A stretch of 64,000 nucleotides of DNA. It comes from Pseudorhodoferax sp. Leaf265. Lineage in GTDB: Bacteria > Pseudomonadota > Gammaproteobacteria > Burkholderiales > Burkholderiaceae_C. This document shows positions 8,481 through 16,227 of the stretch, one piece after another (position 1 is the first letter of the stretch; each line of letters begins with the position of its first letter). Below the pieces are notes generated by a model. That model had not been told where the DNA came from. It searched no databases and saw nothing but the letters and a program-made list of their open reading frames with translations. The stretch covers positions 270,776 to 334,775 of the forward strand of contig NZ_LMMT01000037.1 of NCBI RefSeq assembly GCF_001422365.1. The letters run 5' to 3'. A program made the translations under genes and the position numbers.

Positions 8481-9149
8481 ATGCGTGTACTGCTGGTCGA
8501 GGACGACGAGATGATCGGGCAGAGCCTGCGCGAGGCCCTGACGCGCCAGGGCTGGTCGGTGGACTGGGTCAAGGACGGCCTGCTGGCCCAGAGCGCCCTG
8601 GCCGACGGGGGCTATGCCTGCGTGCTGCTGGACCTGGGCCTGCCACAGCGCGATGGTGTGGAGGTGTTGCGCCGCGCTCGCGCGGCCGGCGAGACCACGC
8701 CGGTGCTGGTGCTGACAGCGCGCGACGGACTCGACGACCGCGTGGACGGCCTGGACCTGGGCGCCGACGACTACCTGGTCAAGCCCTACGAGCTGCGCGA
8801 GCTGCTGGCCCGCATGCGTGCCGTGATCCGGCGCCGCGATGGCGCGGCGCAGTCGCTGATCGGCGAGGAGGGCGTGCTGCAGCTGGACCTGGGCACGCGC
8901 GAAGTGCTGGTCGGCGGCGTGCGCTCGCAACTGTCCGCCCGTGAATTCGCGCTGCTGCACGCGCTGATGGAGCGATCCGGCGCCATCCTGTCGCGCGAGC
9001 AACTGGAGGACCGCATCTATGGCTGGGGCGAAGAGGTGAGCAGCAACGCGGTGGACGTGCTGATCCACGGCATGCGCCGCAAGCTCGGGCCGGACACCAT
9101 CCGCAACGTGCGCGGCCTGGGCTGGCGTGTGGTGGCGCCCTCGCCATGA
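8481..9149 (+). CDS. OmpR-family response regulator
   Basis: A 222-aa DNA-binding response regulator. The receiver domain (1-118) has the acidic pair E7-D8, the phospho-acceptor D51 (LLDLGLPQRDG), T79 (VLTARDG) and K101 (YLVKPYEL). The C-terminal winged helix (130-220) includes LSAREFALLHALMERSGAIL and VDVLIHGMRRKLG. It overlaps the kinase gene by 4 bp (ATGA), so translation is coupled. It resembles the QseB/PmrA/TctD group; the exact orthology is not claimed. CTAA repeats precede this gene and the gene at 10663, its probable target. Confidence 0.95.
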   Translation: MRVLLVEDDEMIGQSLREALTRQGWSVDWVKDGLLAQSALADGGYACVLLDLGLPQRDGVEVLRRARAAGETTPVLVLTARDGLDDRVDGLDLGADDYLVKPYELRELLARMRAVIRRRDGAAQSLIGEEGVLQLDLGTREVLVGGVRSQLSAREFALLHALMERSGAILSREQLEDRIYGWGEEVSSNAVDVLIHGMRRKLGPDTIRNVRGLGWRVVAPSP

Positions 9150-10489
9150 GCTGGCTGTTCGGCGCCGGCCGCATGCGCTCGATCCGCGGCACCCTCATGG
9201 CCTGGCTGGTGCCCACCTTCCTGGCGGTTGCGCTGGCCTCCGCGGGGCTGTCGTACCGCATGGTCACACACATGGCGGCCGGTTTCCTGGACGACCAGAT
9301 GGTGCAACTGGGCGACGCGATGGCCCGGCAGGGCCATCCCGGCCAGGCGCCGGAACTGGGCGCCGAAGGCGTGCACGGACGCGGTCTGTACGTGCTGCAA
9401 TTCTTCGGCGCCGACGGGCAGCCCCTGATGGCGTCCTGGGACGGTGTGGTGGCGCGGCGCATGCCGCACCCGGGCCTGCAGGACCTCGAGGACGGCGGGC
9501 AGCGCTGGCGGATCTACGCCGCCGCGACGCGGGATGGCCAGATGGTCCAGGTGCTGCAGAGCGGCAGCTTTCGCGCCAACCTGGCCTTCGGCCGCGCTGG
9601 CGAAGCCGCCTTGCCGGTGCTGGTCCTGCTGCCACTGTCGATGCTGGTGCTGTGGGGCGTGGTGCGTGCCATCTCCAGCCGGCTGCGCGGCATCGGGCAG
9701 CAGGCGGCGCAGCAGGACGCGCAGAGCATCGCCGAGCTGCCGCTGGAGCGCGTGCCCGAGGAGATCCGCCCGCTGGTTGCGTCCTTCAACCACCTGCTGG
9801 CGCGGCTGCGCGACAGCTTTGCCGCGCAGCGCCTGTTCGTGCAGGACGCAGCGCACGAGTTGCGCACGCCGATCGCGGCGGTCGGGCTGCAGCTGGAGAA
9901 CCTGCGCGAAGACCTGGCCGCGGGGCCGGCGGCGCAGCACTTCCAGCAGCTGGAGGCGGGTGTTGGCCGCGCCAAGCGGCTCGTGGACCAGTTGCTCAGG
10001 ATGTCGCGCCAGGAGGCGGCCGCGGCGGACAGCAGCGCCAGCGTGGATGTGCAGGCACATGTACGCGAGAGCATCCACACGCTGATCGCGCTGGCGGACC
10101 AGCGCCGCATCGACCTGGGCCTGGTCGCGCCCGAGGGCCTTAAGCCGCTGCGGCTGGGCTGCAGCGCCGGCGACCTGCGCAGCGCGCTGGACAACCTCAT
10201 CGAGAACGCGCTGCGCTACACACCAGAAGGCGGCGTGGTGGACGTGCGCCTCGTGCACGCAGCTGGCCGCACCGTGGTGGAAGTGGTCGACACCGGCCCC
10301 GGCATCGCACCCGAGTTGCTGGGCCGGGTGTTCGACCGCTTCTACCGCGTGCCCGGCAGTGCCCCGGGCGGCAGCGGCCTGGGCCTGGCCATCGCGCAGG
10401 CCGCGGCGCAGCGCTGTGGCCTGAAGCTGAGCCTGCACAACCGGGACGACCGCAGCGGACTCATCGCGCGGCTCGAATCTGCGGGCTGA
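9146..10489 (+). CDS. Sensor histidine kinase of the two-component pair
   Basis: A 447-aa inner-membrane kinase. TM1 is about residues 14-38, a periplasmic sensor about 39-152, TM2 about 154-175. The dimerisation helix carries the phospho-accepting H237 in QDAAHELRTPIAA. The ATPase domain shows the N box (DNLIENALRYTPEGG), G1 (VVDTGPGIAPE) and G2 (GGSGLGLAIAQ). The short periplasmic loop is typical of QseC/PmrB-like kinases. The signal is unknown. The downstream molybdoprotein and cytochrome recall E. coli HprSR beside msrPQ, so an envelope oxidative signal is a reasonable guess. Confidence 0.94.
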   Translation: MSWLFGAGRMRSIRGTLMAWLVPTFLAVALASAGLSYRMVTHMAAGFLDDQMVQLGDAMARQGHPGQAPELGAEGVHGRGLYVLQFFGADGQPLMASWDGVVARRMPHPGLQDLEDGGQRWRIYAAATRDGQMVQVLQSGSFRANLAFGRAGEAALPVLVLLPLSMLVLWGVVRAISSRLRGIGQQAAQQDAQSIAELPLERVPEEIRPLVASFNHLLARLRDSFAAQRLFVQDAAHELRTPIAAVGLQLENLREDLAAGPAAQHFQQLEAGVGRAKRLVDQLLRMSRQEAAAADSSASVDVQAHVRESIHTLIALADQRRIDLGLVAPEGLKPLRLGCSAGDLRSALDNLIENALRYTPEGGVVDVRLVHAAGRTVVEVVDTGPGIAPELLGRVFDRFYRVPGSAPGGSGLGLAIAQAAAQRCGLKLSLHNRDDRSGLIARLESAG

Positions 10490-10496
10490 GGTTCGG

Positions 10497-10550
10497 CTAA
10501 CGCCGGGCTAAGAAATCCCTAAGCGTCCGCTAAAGGGCGCTCCCTACAGT
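10497..10550 (+). promoter_or_regulatory. Four CTAA boxes with exact 11-bp spacing and a TACAGT -10
   Basis: CTAA starts at 10497, 10508, 10519 and 10530, exactly 11 bp apart, so all lie on one face of the helix. Eleven-base spacing is the rule for OmpR/PhoB-family direct repeats (for example PmrA boxes). A TACAGT box at 10545-10550 fits a -10 element, placing the last repeats over the -35 position as expected for activation. The gene at 10663 is the likely target, controlled by the adjacent response regulator. Confidence 0.65.
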
Positions 10551-10662
10551 GAGAACCACGGTGATGCAGCCCCGCATCACCGCACCGCGGTGCCATCGAG
10601 GCCATGGCCTGGTGGCGCCGCGCCTCACCCATCTGCGACCCCGGTCGCACAGGAGAAAACCC

Positions 10663-11307
10663 ATGCACATCGAACGCCACACCAAGTCCCTCCACCGCGT
10701 GCTCGCCGGTGCGCTGCTCGCCCTCGGTACGTTCGCCAGCCTCGGCAGCGCCGTCGCCGCCGAGCCGGCCGCGCGGAAGATCCGCGTGCGCGGCACCGTC
10801 GTCGCGCTGGCCGGCGAGCAGCTGCAGGTCAAGGCGCGCGAGGGCAACGCCGTCAGCATCGCGCTCAAGCCGGGCTGGTCCGTGGCCGCGGTCGCCAAGG
10901 CCAGCGTCAACGACATCAAGCGGGGCGATTACGTCGGCATCGCCTCGCTGCCCAAGTCGAAGGGCGGCGACGGCGCCCTGGAAGTGCTGATCTTCCCGCC
11001 GCAGATGAAGGGCCTGGGCGAAGGCAGCTTCGGCTGGGACCTCCAACCCAACAGCTCCATGACCAACGCCACCGTGGCCGATGCGGTCAAGTCGGTGCAG
11101 GGCAGCGTGGTGACCGTCAGCTACCACGGCCAGGACAAGAAGATCTCCATCCAGCCGGACACACCGGTCGTCACGCTGGCACCGGCCACGGCCGAGGACC
11201 TCCAACCCGGGGCCGTGGTCTTCGTGCCCGCCGAGAAGGCCGCAAACGGCGTCATCCGTTCCGGCCAGGTGATCGTGGGCAAGAACGGCGTCGTCCCGCC
11301 GATGTGA
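10663..11307 (+). CDS. Secreted protein of unknown function, probable target of the adjacent two-component system
   Basis: A 214-aa protein with a Sec signal peptide (LAGALLALGTFASLGSAVAA, cleavage near residue 33). The mature part is beta-rich and looks like two OB-like repeats: KIRVRGTVVALAGEQLQVKA and later VQGSVVTVSYHGQDKKISIQ, each followed by a short acidic or lysine turn and a PGAVVF-like strand. I do not recognise a named family with certainty; it resembles DUF5666-type periplasmic proteins. An AGGAG ribosome site precedes the ATG. It lies behind four phased CTAA boxes and before a cytochrome b/molybdoprotein pair, which suggests a role in envelope redox or metal homeostasis. Confidence 0.8.
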   Translation: MHIERHTKSLHRVLAGALLALGTFASLGSAVAAEPAARKIRVRGTVVALAGEQLQVKAREGNAVSIALKPGWSVAAVAKASVNDIKRGDYVGIASLPKSKGGDGALEVLIFPPQMKGLGEGSFGWDLQPNSSMTNATVADAVKSVQGSVVTVSYHGQDKKISIQPDTPVVTLAPATAEDLQPGAVVFVPAEKAANGVIRSGQVIVGKNGVVPPM

Positions 11308-11396
11308 TCGGGCTGGCCGGCCGGCATGCGCTGTGCCCCGGCTGGCCTGTTGCGCTGCACTCCTCCTGTTCCCCAACGCAATCCAACTGTCGAACC

Positions 11397-11801
11397 ATGC
11401 TTTTGAATTCAGACATGCACGGCAAGGTCGTGGCCATCGCCGGCGCGTGTAGCCCTGCCGGCGCGTGCACTGCACGGTCGCTCGCCACCAAGGGCGCCAT
11501 GCTGATGCTGGGGGACCAGAGCCTGTCCGAGTTGCACGCGCTGGTGGCCCGGATCGCAGAGGAGGGCGGATGCGCGCAGTACCGCGCCGCAGACCCGGCG
11601 CGCCAGGCCAGCATCGACATGCTGGTCGACCACACCCTTGATGCCTATGGGCGCATCGACCTGCTGTTGAACCTCGGTGCGGAGCTCGGCCAGCCGCTGG
11701 TCGAGCGAGCTGGCATCGGCCGCGGCCGCGCGAGGCCTTCAGCACAGTCCACGACCAATACGATGGATTCACCTCCACGGCGTCGCCTGCTTCAGTCCTA
11801 G
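11397..11801 (+). pseudogene. N-terminal fragment of a short-chain dehydrogenase
   Basis: A 134-aa reading frame whose first 105 residues match the first half of an SDR (HGKVVAIAGACSPAGACTAR, then YGRIDLLLNLGAELGQPL). The cofactor motif, normally TGxxxGxG, reads AGACSPAGAC, and the usual NNAG reads LNLG. The rest of the enzyme, with Ser, Tyr and Lys, is absent; the tail is low-complexity. It is best read as a decaying fragment, although the frame is open and a short expressed product cannot be excluded. Confidence 0.6.
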
Positions 11802-11827
11802 GCCACGACCGTCCCGAAACGATTGCC

Positions 11828-12691
11828 ATGCATCCTCCTCCAGTGCCCCATGCCGTGGCCCACGCGCTGCCGGCCCGGCGCCAGTTCATCCGGCGGCATG
11901 CGCTAACCGTGCGCATCACCCACTGGCTCAACGTGTTGTGCCTGTCCTTCCTGCTGATGAGCGGGCTGCAGATCTTCAACGCGCATCCGCGCCTGTACTG
12001 GGGCAAGTACGGCGCCGATGCGGACCGGTCCTGGATCGCCATCGGCGCCACGCAGCAAGGCGATGCCGCGCAGGGCTTCTTCGAGATCGGCCCATTGCGC
12101 ATCGAGACGACGGGCGTGCTCGGCGTCTCCGACAAGAACGGCACGGCGACCGCCCGGGCATTCCCGGCCTGGCTCACGGTGCCGTCCTACCACGACCTGG
12201 GCGCGGGCCGGCGCTGGCACTTCTTCTTCGCCTGGCTGCTGGTGTTCAACGGGCTGGTCTATCTGGTGCACGGGTTCTGGCGGCGGCACTTTCGGCGCGA
12301 TCTGCTGCCCAGCCGCGACCAGATGGCGCCGCGCCACCTGTGGCAGGAGATCCGCGACCATGCGCGCCTGCGCTTCGCCCAGGGCAACGCCGCGCGGCGC
12401 TACAACGCGCTGCAAAAGCTGAGCTACCTGGCGGTGGTTTTCGGGCTGTTGCCGATGGTGGTGCTCACCGGGCTGACGATGTCGCCCGGCCTGGATGCGG
12501 CGTTCCCGTTCCTGGCCGACCTGTTCGGCGGCCGGGCCTCCGCGCGCAGCCTGCACTTCATCAGCGCCTTCCTGTTGTTGCTGTTCGTCGCCGTGCACGT
12601 GGCGATGGTGATCGCCTCGGGATTCTGGAACAACCTGCGGTCCATGCTCAGCGGCCGCTACGCGATCACGCACGACGGAGGAAAGACATGA
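11828..12691 (+). CDS. Membrane cytochrome b/b6-domain protein, electron donor to the molybdoprotein
   Basis: A 287-aa integral membrane protein of the cytochrome b561/thiosulfate-reductase type. Hydrophobic segments lie at about residues 30-55 (LNVLCLSFLLMSGLQIF), 133-156 (FFFAWLLVFNGLVYLVHGFW), 198-222 (LAVVFGLLPMVVLTGLTM) and 240-265 (FISAFLLLLFVAVHVAMVI). Candidate heme-ligand histidines are in VRITHWLN, YLVHGFW, LHFISAF and VAVHVAM. It overlaps the molybdoprotein by 4 bp. Such subunits pass quinol electrons to a periplasmic oxidoreductase, the role MsrQ plays for MsrP; this protein is not MsrQ itself by size or sequence. Confidence 0.88.
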   Translation: MHPPPVPHAVAHALPARRQFIRRHALTVRITHWLNVLCLSFLLMSGLQIFNAHPRLYWGKYGADADRSWIAIGATQQGDAAQGFFEIGPLRIETTGVLGVSDKNGTATARAFPAWLTVPSYHDLGAGRRWHFFFAWLLVFNGLVYLVHGFWRRHFRRDLLPSRDQMAPRHLWQEIRDHARLRFAQGNAARRYNALQKLSYLAVVFGLLPMVVLTGLTMSPGLDAAFPFLADLFGGRASARSLHFISAFLLLLFVAVHVAMVIASGFWNNLRSMLSGRYAITHDGGKT

Positions 12692-13467
12692 GCGCAACCC
12701 ACTTCTCACGCCGCCGCCTGCTGATGGGACTGGCCAGCGCTGCGGGCGCCCTGGCGCTCGCGGGCTGCGACGGCCTGGCCCAGAACGCGCAGGTGGACGG
12801 CGTGTTGCGGCAGACGGAGAAGCTGACCCTGCGCGGCCAGCGCCTGCTGCTCGGCCGGCATGCTCTGGCGCAGGAGTTCAGCGAAGCCGATCTCTCGCCG
12901 GTGTTCCGAGCCAATGGCACGCAGATGCCGGAGTCCGATGCATATGCCCAGCTGCTGGAGCGTGGTTTCGAGGACTGGCACCTGCAGGTGGACGGCTTGG
13001 TCGAGCGCCCGCAGCGCCTGTCCCTCGCGCAGCTGCGGGGCTTCGCGTCCCGCACGCAGATCACACGGCACGACTGTGTGGAGGGATGGAGCGCGATCGG
13101 CAAATGGCAGGGCGTGCCGCTCGGCCTCGTGCTCGATGCCGCTGGCGTCAGGCCTGGCGCACGCTATGTCGTGTTCCACTGCGCGGACGAGCTGGAGCGA
13201 ACGCTGGACGGCAGCGGCCGCTACTACGAGAGCATCGACCTCATCGATGCCTACCACCCGCAGACACTTCTGGCCTACGCCATGAACGGCAAGGACCTGC
13301 CGGTGGCGCACGGGGCGCCGCTGCGGCTGCGGGTGGAGCGGCAGCTCGGCTACAAGCAGGCGAAGTACCTGATGCGCATCGAGGTCGTCGATGCGTACAG
13401 CGGCCTGTGGGGTGGCAAGGGCGGATTCTGGGAAGACCGGGGGTACGAGTGGTATGCGGGCATCTGA
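12688..13467 (+). CDS. Tat-exported molybdopterin-dependent oxidoreductase (MsrP/sulfite oxidase fold)
   Basis: A 259-aa periplasmic molybdoenzyme. The leader has a twin-arginine motif (SRRRLLMGLASAAGALALAG) followed by Cys in a lipobox-like LAGC, so it may be a Tat lipoprotein. The molybdenum-ligand cysteine is in RHDCVEGWSAIGKWQGVPL, the signature shared with MsrP (YedY). YSGLWGGKGGFWEDRGYEWY closes the fold. It is shorter than MsrP (about 330 aa). The ATG at 12688 overlaps the cytochrome b stop. Reduction of oxidised methionine or another sulfoxide/N-oxide with quinol electrons is inferred from the fold and partner. Confidence 0.88.
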   Translation: MSATHFSRRRLLMGLASAAGALALAGCDGLAQNAQVDGVLRQTEKLTLRGQRLLLGRHALAQEFSEADLSPVFRANGTQMPESDAYAQLLERGFEDWHLQVDGLVERPQRLSLAQLRGFASRTQITRHDCVEGWSAIGKWQGVPLGLVLDAAGVRPGARYVVFHCADELERTLDGSGRYYESIDLIDAYHPQTLLAYAMNGKDLPVAHGAPLRLRVERQLGYKQAKYLMRIEVVDAYSGLWGGKGGFWEDRGYEWYAGI

Positions 13468-13802
13468 GCCAGGCTTGTTCATGCCGGCACGTCGATCGTC
13501 CAAGCACCTGGCGCTTGCGTGATCGCCATCGGGACTGCGCAGCAAGCGATGGACGTGGCCGCTGTCGTGGGGGCTCGTGGCCGTTCTACCCACCGTGTCA
13601 ACATCCCTTGCAAGCGCCCCGCGCGCGCATCTGGCGCAGGCGGGCCTTCTACCCCTGCGTCGACGAGCTGGCGGACGAGCGCGGTGGCGAAGACCAGCGG
13701 GGGCGCGGCTGATCGCCCACCAGGCCGCCCAGCGGTCTCCGCGCGCTTCCAAACATCCGATCGGGCGCGCGCCGCTCGTCAGAAGGCGGTTGGGTCCTGC
13801 AT
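13468..13802. other. Intergenic region, 335 bp, no gene recognised
   Basis: Between the molybdoprotein stop and the end of the convergent receiver gene. Several frames are open by high GC alone, but none has a ribosome site, a family motif or a plausible composition. No strong hairpin with a T tract was seen. Confidence 0.5.
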
Positions 13803-14198
13803 CTAGGCCAGGCCACGGCAGTAGTCCAGAAACTCCTCCAGCTGCGTGGACTTGTCAAAGACCCTGTTCGCTCCTGCATTCATGCAACGCTGGCGGATGT
13901 CGGCGGTGGCGTAGTTCGTCAGCACCACAGCGTGTTGATCGGCGCCCCGGTTGGCGATGGCTTTGAGAACGCCGATGCCCGATCCCTGCGTCAAAAACAG
14001 ATCGATCACCGCGAGCTTCCATGCGGACGGATGCCTGCGCAGCCACGCCAGCGCGCCTGCCTCGTCCTGCGCCGTCGCGACGATGCGCGCGCCGGCGAGG
14101 TCTTCCAGGGCCTCGATCAGGCTGTCCCTGATGATCTCCACATCTTCCACCAGGTAGACGGCCAAGGGCATGGGCAACTCGGTCACGGCTTCTCGCAT
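13803..14198 (-). CDS. Stand-alone response-regulator receiver domain
   Basis: A 131-aa protein made only of a CheY-like receiver: AVYLVEDVEIIRDSLIEAL carries the acidic pair, KLAVIDLFLTQGSGIGVLK the phospho-acceptor Asp, AVVLTNYATAD the switch Thr, and NRVFDKSTQLEEF the conserved Lys. There is no output domain, so it may relay phosphate or bind a partner. A start at 14198 (MREAVTELP) or 14171 (MPLAVYLV) is possible; neither has a clear ribosome site. It has no kinase neighbour on its strand and faces the oxidoreductase operon tail to tail. The cognate kinase is unknown. Confidence 0.82.
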   Translation of the reverse strand: MREAVTELPMPLAVYLVEDVEIIRDSLIEALEDLAGARIVATAQDEAGALAWLRRHPSAWKLAVIDLFLTQGSGIGVLKAIANRGADQHAVVLTNYATADIRQRCMNAGANRVFDKSTQLEEFLDYCRGLA

Positions 14199-14394
14199 GG
14201 TGCGAATGAGTCTGAAGCCGTGTCCTTGCGCAGCTTGTAAGACAAGGCCCTGCGCTGCCCGATGTCTCATGGCACGCCAACGACAGGCATCTCCCACGGC
14301 CGACGCGGCCGCCCAGGGCGATCAGCGCGCGTGCACGAGGGCTATACCGGGCTTTGCACGACGCCGCGGCGCAAGCGGCCGGCGCGGTTCGCGC

Positions 14395-15342
14395 TCACGC
14401 CTTCTTCTGGGCCTGGCGCAGGTTGGCCTTCAAGCGTTCGGGGACCCGTTCGTCGAACCCCAGCGCGACGCGCCGCACTTCCGGGGTGTCCGTGGGTGCA
14501 TGGCCCACGCCGAGTGCCGCCGCGCGCGGTGCGTCGATGCCGACGACCGTGCCGCCGACGCGGCCCAACCCGGTGATCTCGCACTCCACGGTCTGGCCCG
14601 GGTCCACGCTGCGCGAATGACAGGGCGTGCCCATCAGGATCACGTCGCCTGCGAGCAGCGTGATGTGCCGCGCGATGTCCGCGATGATGTAGTGCGGCCC
14701 CCAGATGGTCTCCTCGCCGATCTGCGCCTCCTGCACCACGAGGCCGTTCACATAGGTGCGCAGCGTCTGTTCGAACAGGTTGACGCCGCGCACGATGCCC
14801 GGGCCGATCGGCAGCAGCGTGTCCGCGCCCTTCACGCGCAGCATGCTGCCCTGGTCGGTGTCGCGGAAGTCCTGCAGGCCCATGTCCAGCGCCGGGCAGA
14901 AACCCTCGATGCAGTCCCAGGCCTCGTCGGGCGTCACGTTGCGGCAGGTCTTGCCGATGACGACCGCGTACTCGCCCTCGTAGTTGAGGTACTTGCAGTC
15001 GGCCGGCTTGAGGATCTGCCCGCCGTGGCCGTTCAGCGCGCTCGGCGGCTTGGTGAAGTAGGTCGGCGTCTCGGTCGGCCTGGGCTTGTTGCGCGTCTCC
15101 TGGCTGCGCGAGCTGTAGCTGATGTGCACGGCGATGATCTTGCTCGGCGTGACGGGCGGCAGGTAGCTCTGCGCCTGCGCATCGAGCAGTCGGCCGTCGT
15201 CCAGCCGCAGGCGGCCTGCATGGGCGCCTTCCTCGACGATGGTGCCCCAGAAGGCGCTGCCGCCCAGCAGCACGCGGCGGCGTTCCACGCGCGGGCCGCG
15301 CAGCACGGCGGGGAGCTCGGTGAAGGGAAATTCGAACTGCAT
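14395..15342 (-). CDS. Fumarylacetoacetate hydrolase family protein (HpaG-like)
   Basis: A 315-aa FAH-fold enzyme, last of the hpa-like operon. The family core is clear: PSKIIAVHISYSSRSQET, then YLNYEGEYAVVIGKTCRNV with the metal-binding Glu pair, MGLQDFRDTDQGSMLRVKGA, and LAGDVILMGTPCHSRSVDPG. In homoprotocatechuate degradation such enzymes decarboxylate 5-oxo-pent-3-ene-1,2,5-tricarboxylate (HpaG); some members act as hydrolases. The ATG at 15342 shares one base with the dioxygenase stop, so translation is coupled. Isomerase activity, the second half of the E. coli bifunctional HpaG, is not represented by a second domain. Confidence 0.85.
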   Translation of the reverse strand: MQFEFPFTELPAVLRGPRVERRRVLLGGSAFWGTIVEEGAHAGRLRLDDGRLLDAQAQSYLPPVTPSKIIAVHISYSSRSQETRNKPRPTETPTYFTKPPSALNGHGGQILKPADCKYLNYEGEYAVVIGKTCRNVTPDEAWDCIEGFCPALDMGLQDFRDTDQGSMLRVKGADTLLPIGPGIVRGVNLFEQTLRTYVNGLVVQEAQIGEETIWGPHYIIADIARHITLLAGDVILMGTPCHSRSVDPGQTVECEITGLGRVGGTVVGIDAPRAAALGVGHAPTDTPEVRRVALGFDERVPERLKANLRQAQKKA

Positions 15343-16214
15343 CACGCCTCCGTCGGGAACCACATGTGGATGTTGCCGGTGCCGCGCGCGTTCTCGTAGG
15401 CCGAGAGCGGCTCGCCTTTCGCGCGGCAGTCCGCGCCACCGATGGCGCCCAGCATCTGGAGATAGTGGGCGCCGAAGGCTTCCCAGGGCTTGCGCCGGTA
15501 CTCGGCGTCCCAGCGTTCCAGGATCTGGTCGTGCCGGCCCTCCTGCATCAGCGCGATGGCCTGCTTGTCGCTGGCCAGGTTCTCGGGCGAGGACACATTG
15601 CTCTCGTGGAAGATGCGCGGGTGCGTCGGCTTCCAGTCAATGCCGTTGAACCTGTGGGAGAGCGCGCCCGAGGCCAGCAGCACGACGCGCAGGTCGCTGC
15701 GGCGAATGGCCTCGCCGATGTGTCCGCCGGAGACGAGGAAGTGCTGCCAGTCGCAGTTCTGGCACGAACTGACCGTCACGACCGGCGTGTCCGACAGTTC
15801 CAGGCGCAGGTGCTTCACCAGGTTGATGGTGGCGTAGTGCCGGCCCAGGTCGGGGTGGGCGATGGTGCGGTTGTAGCCACCGCGCTCGCGCGAGACGGCC
15901 TCGATCGCCAACGCCAGCGGGGGGTGGCCACGGTAGGCGTAGGGCACGCCGTGCAGGTACCACGGCATCTCGTCGGAGATGTAGGTGCCGCTGTAGCCCT
16001 TGCCGCCGTCCACCAGGTGGTAGCCGGTGGTGAACCAGTGGCTGTCGAAGACCACGACCACGTCGGGCCTGGCGGCCGCAAGCTTGTCGCGCAGCCGGGC
16101 GTAGCCGGCGATCAGGTCCGAGTCCTCGCCGGCGCCCATGGCGCGGCGGAACTCCTCGCATTGCATCAGGCCGGGGTGGTGCGACACCAGGGCGGCGCCA
16201 ACGATCTGTCCCAT
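15342..16214 (-). CDS. hpaD: 3,4-dihydroxyphenylacetate 2,3-dioxygenase-like class III extradiol dioxygenase
   Basis: A 290-aa LigB-fold, non-heme Fe(II) ring-cleavage enzyme. Seen: an N-terminal metal-binding segment ALVSHHPGLMQ, DVVVVFDSHWFTTGYHLVDG, SCQNCDWQHFLVSGGHIG and LLASGALSHRFNG, which match the HpaD pattern. It would open homoprotocatechuate to 5-carboxymethyl-2-hydroxymuconate semialdehyde, substrate of the dehydrogenase encoded just upstream. The ATG at 16214 lies 13 bp after the hpaE stop. Other catechol substrates are possible because the LigB family is broad, but the surrounding hpaE and hpaH support this call. Confidence 0.85.
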   Translation of the reverse strand: MGQIVGAALVSHHPGLMQCEEFRRAMGAGEDSDLIAGYARLRDKLAAARPDVVVVFDSHWFTTGYHLVDGGKGYSGTYISDEMPWYLHGVPYAYRGHPPLALAIEAVSRERGGYNRTIAHPDLGRHYATINLVKHLRLELSDTPVVTVSSCQNCDWQHFLVSGGHIGEAIRRSDLRVVLLASGALSHRFNGIDWKPTHPRIFHESNVSSPENLASDKQAIALMQEGRHDQILERWDAEYRRKPWEAFGAHYLQMLGAIGGADCRAKGEPLSAYENARGTGNIHMWFPTEA

Positions 16215-16227
16215 GGAAATTCTCCCG

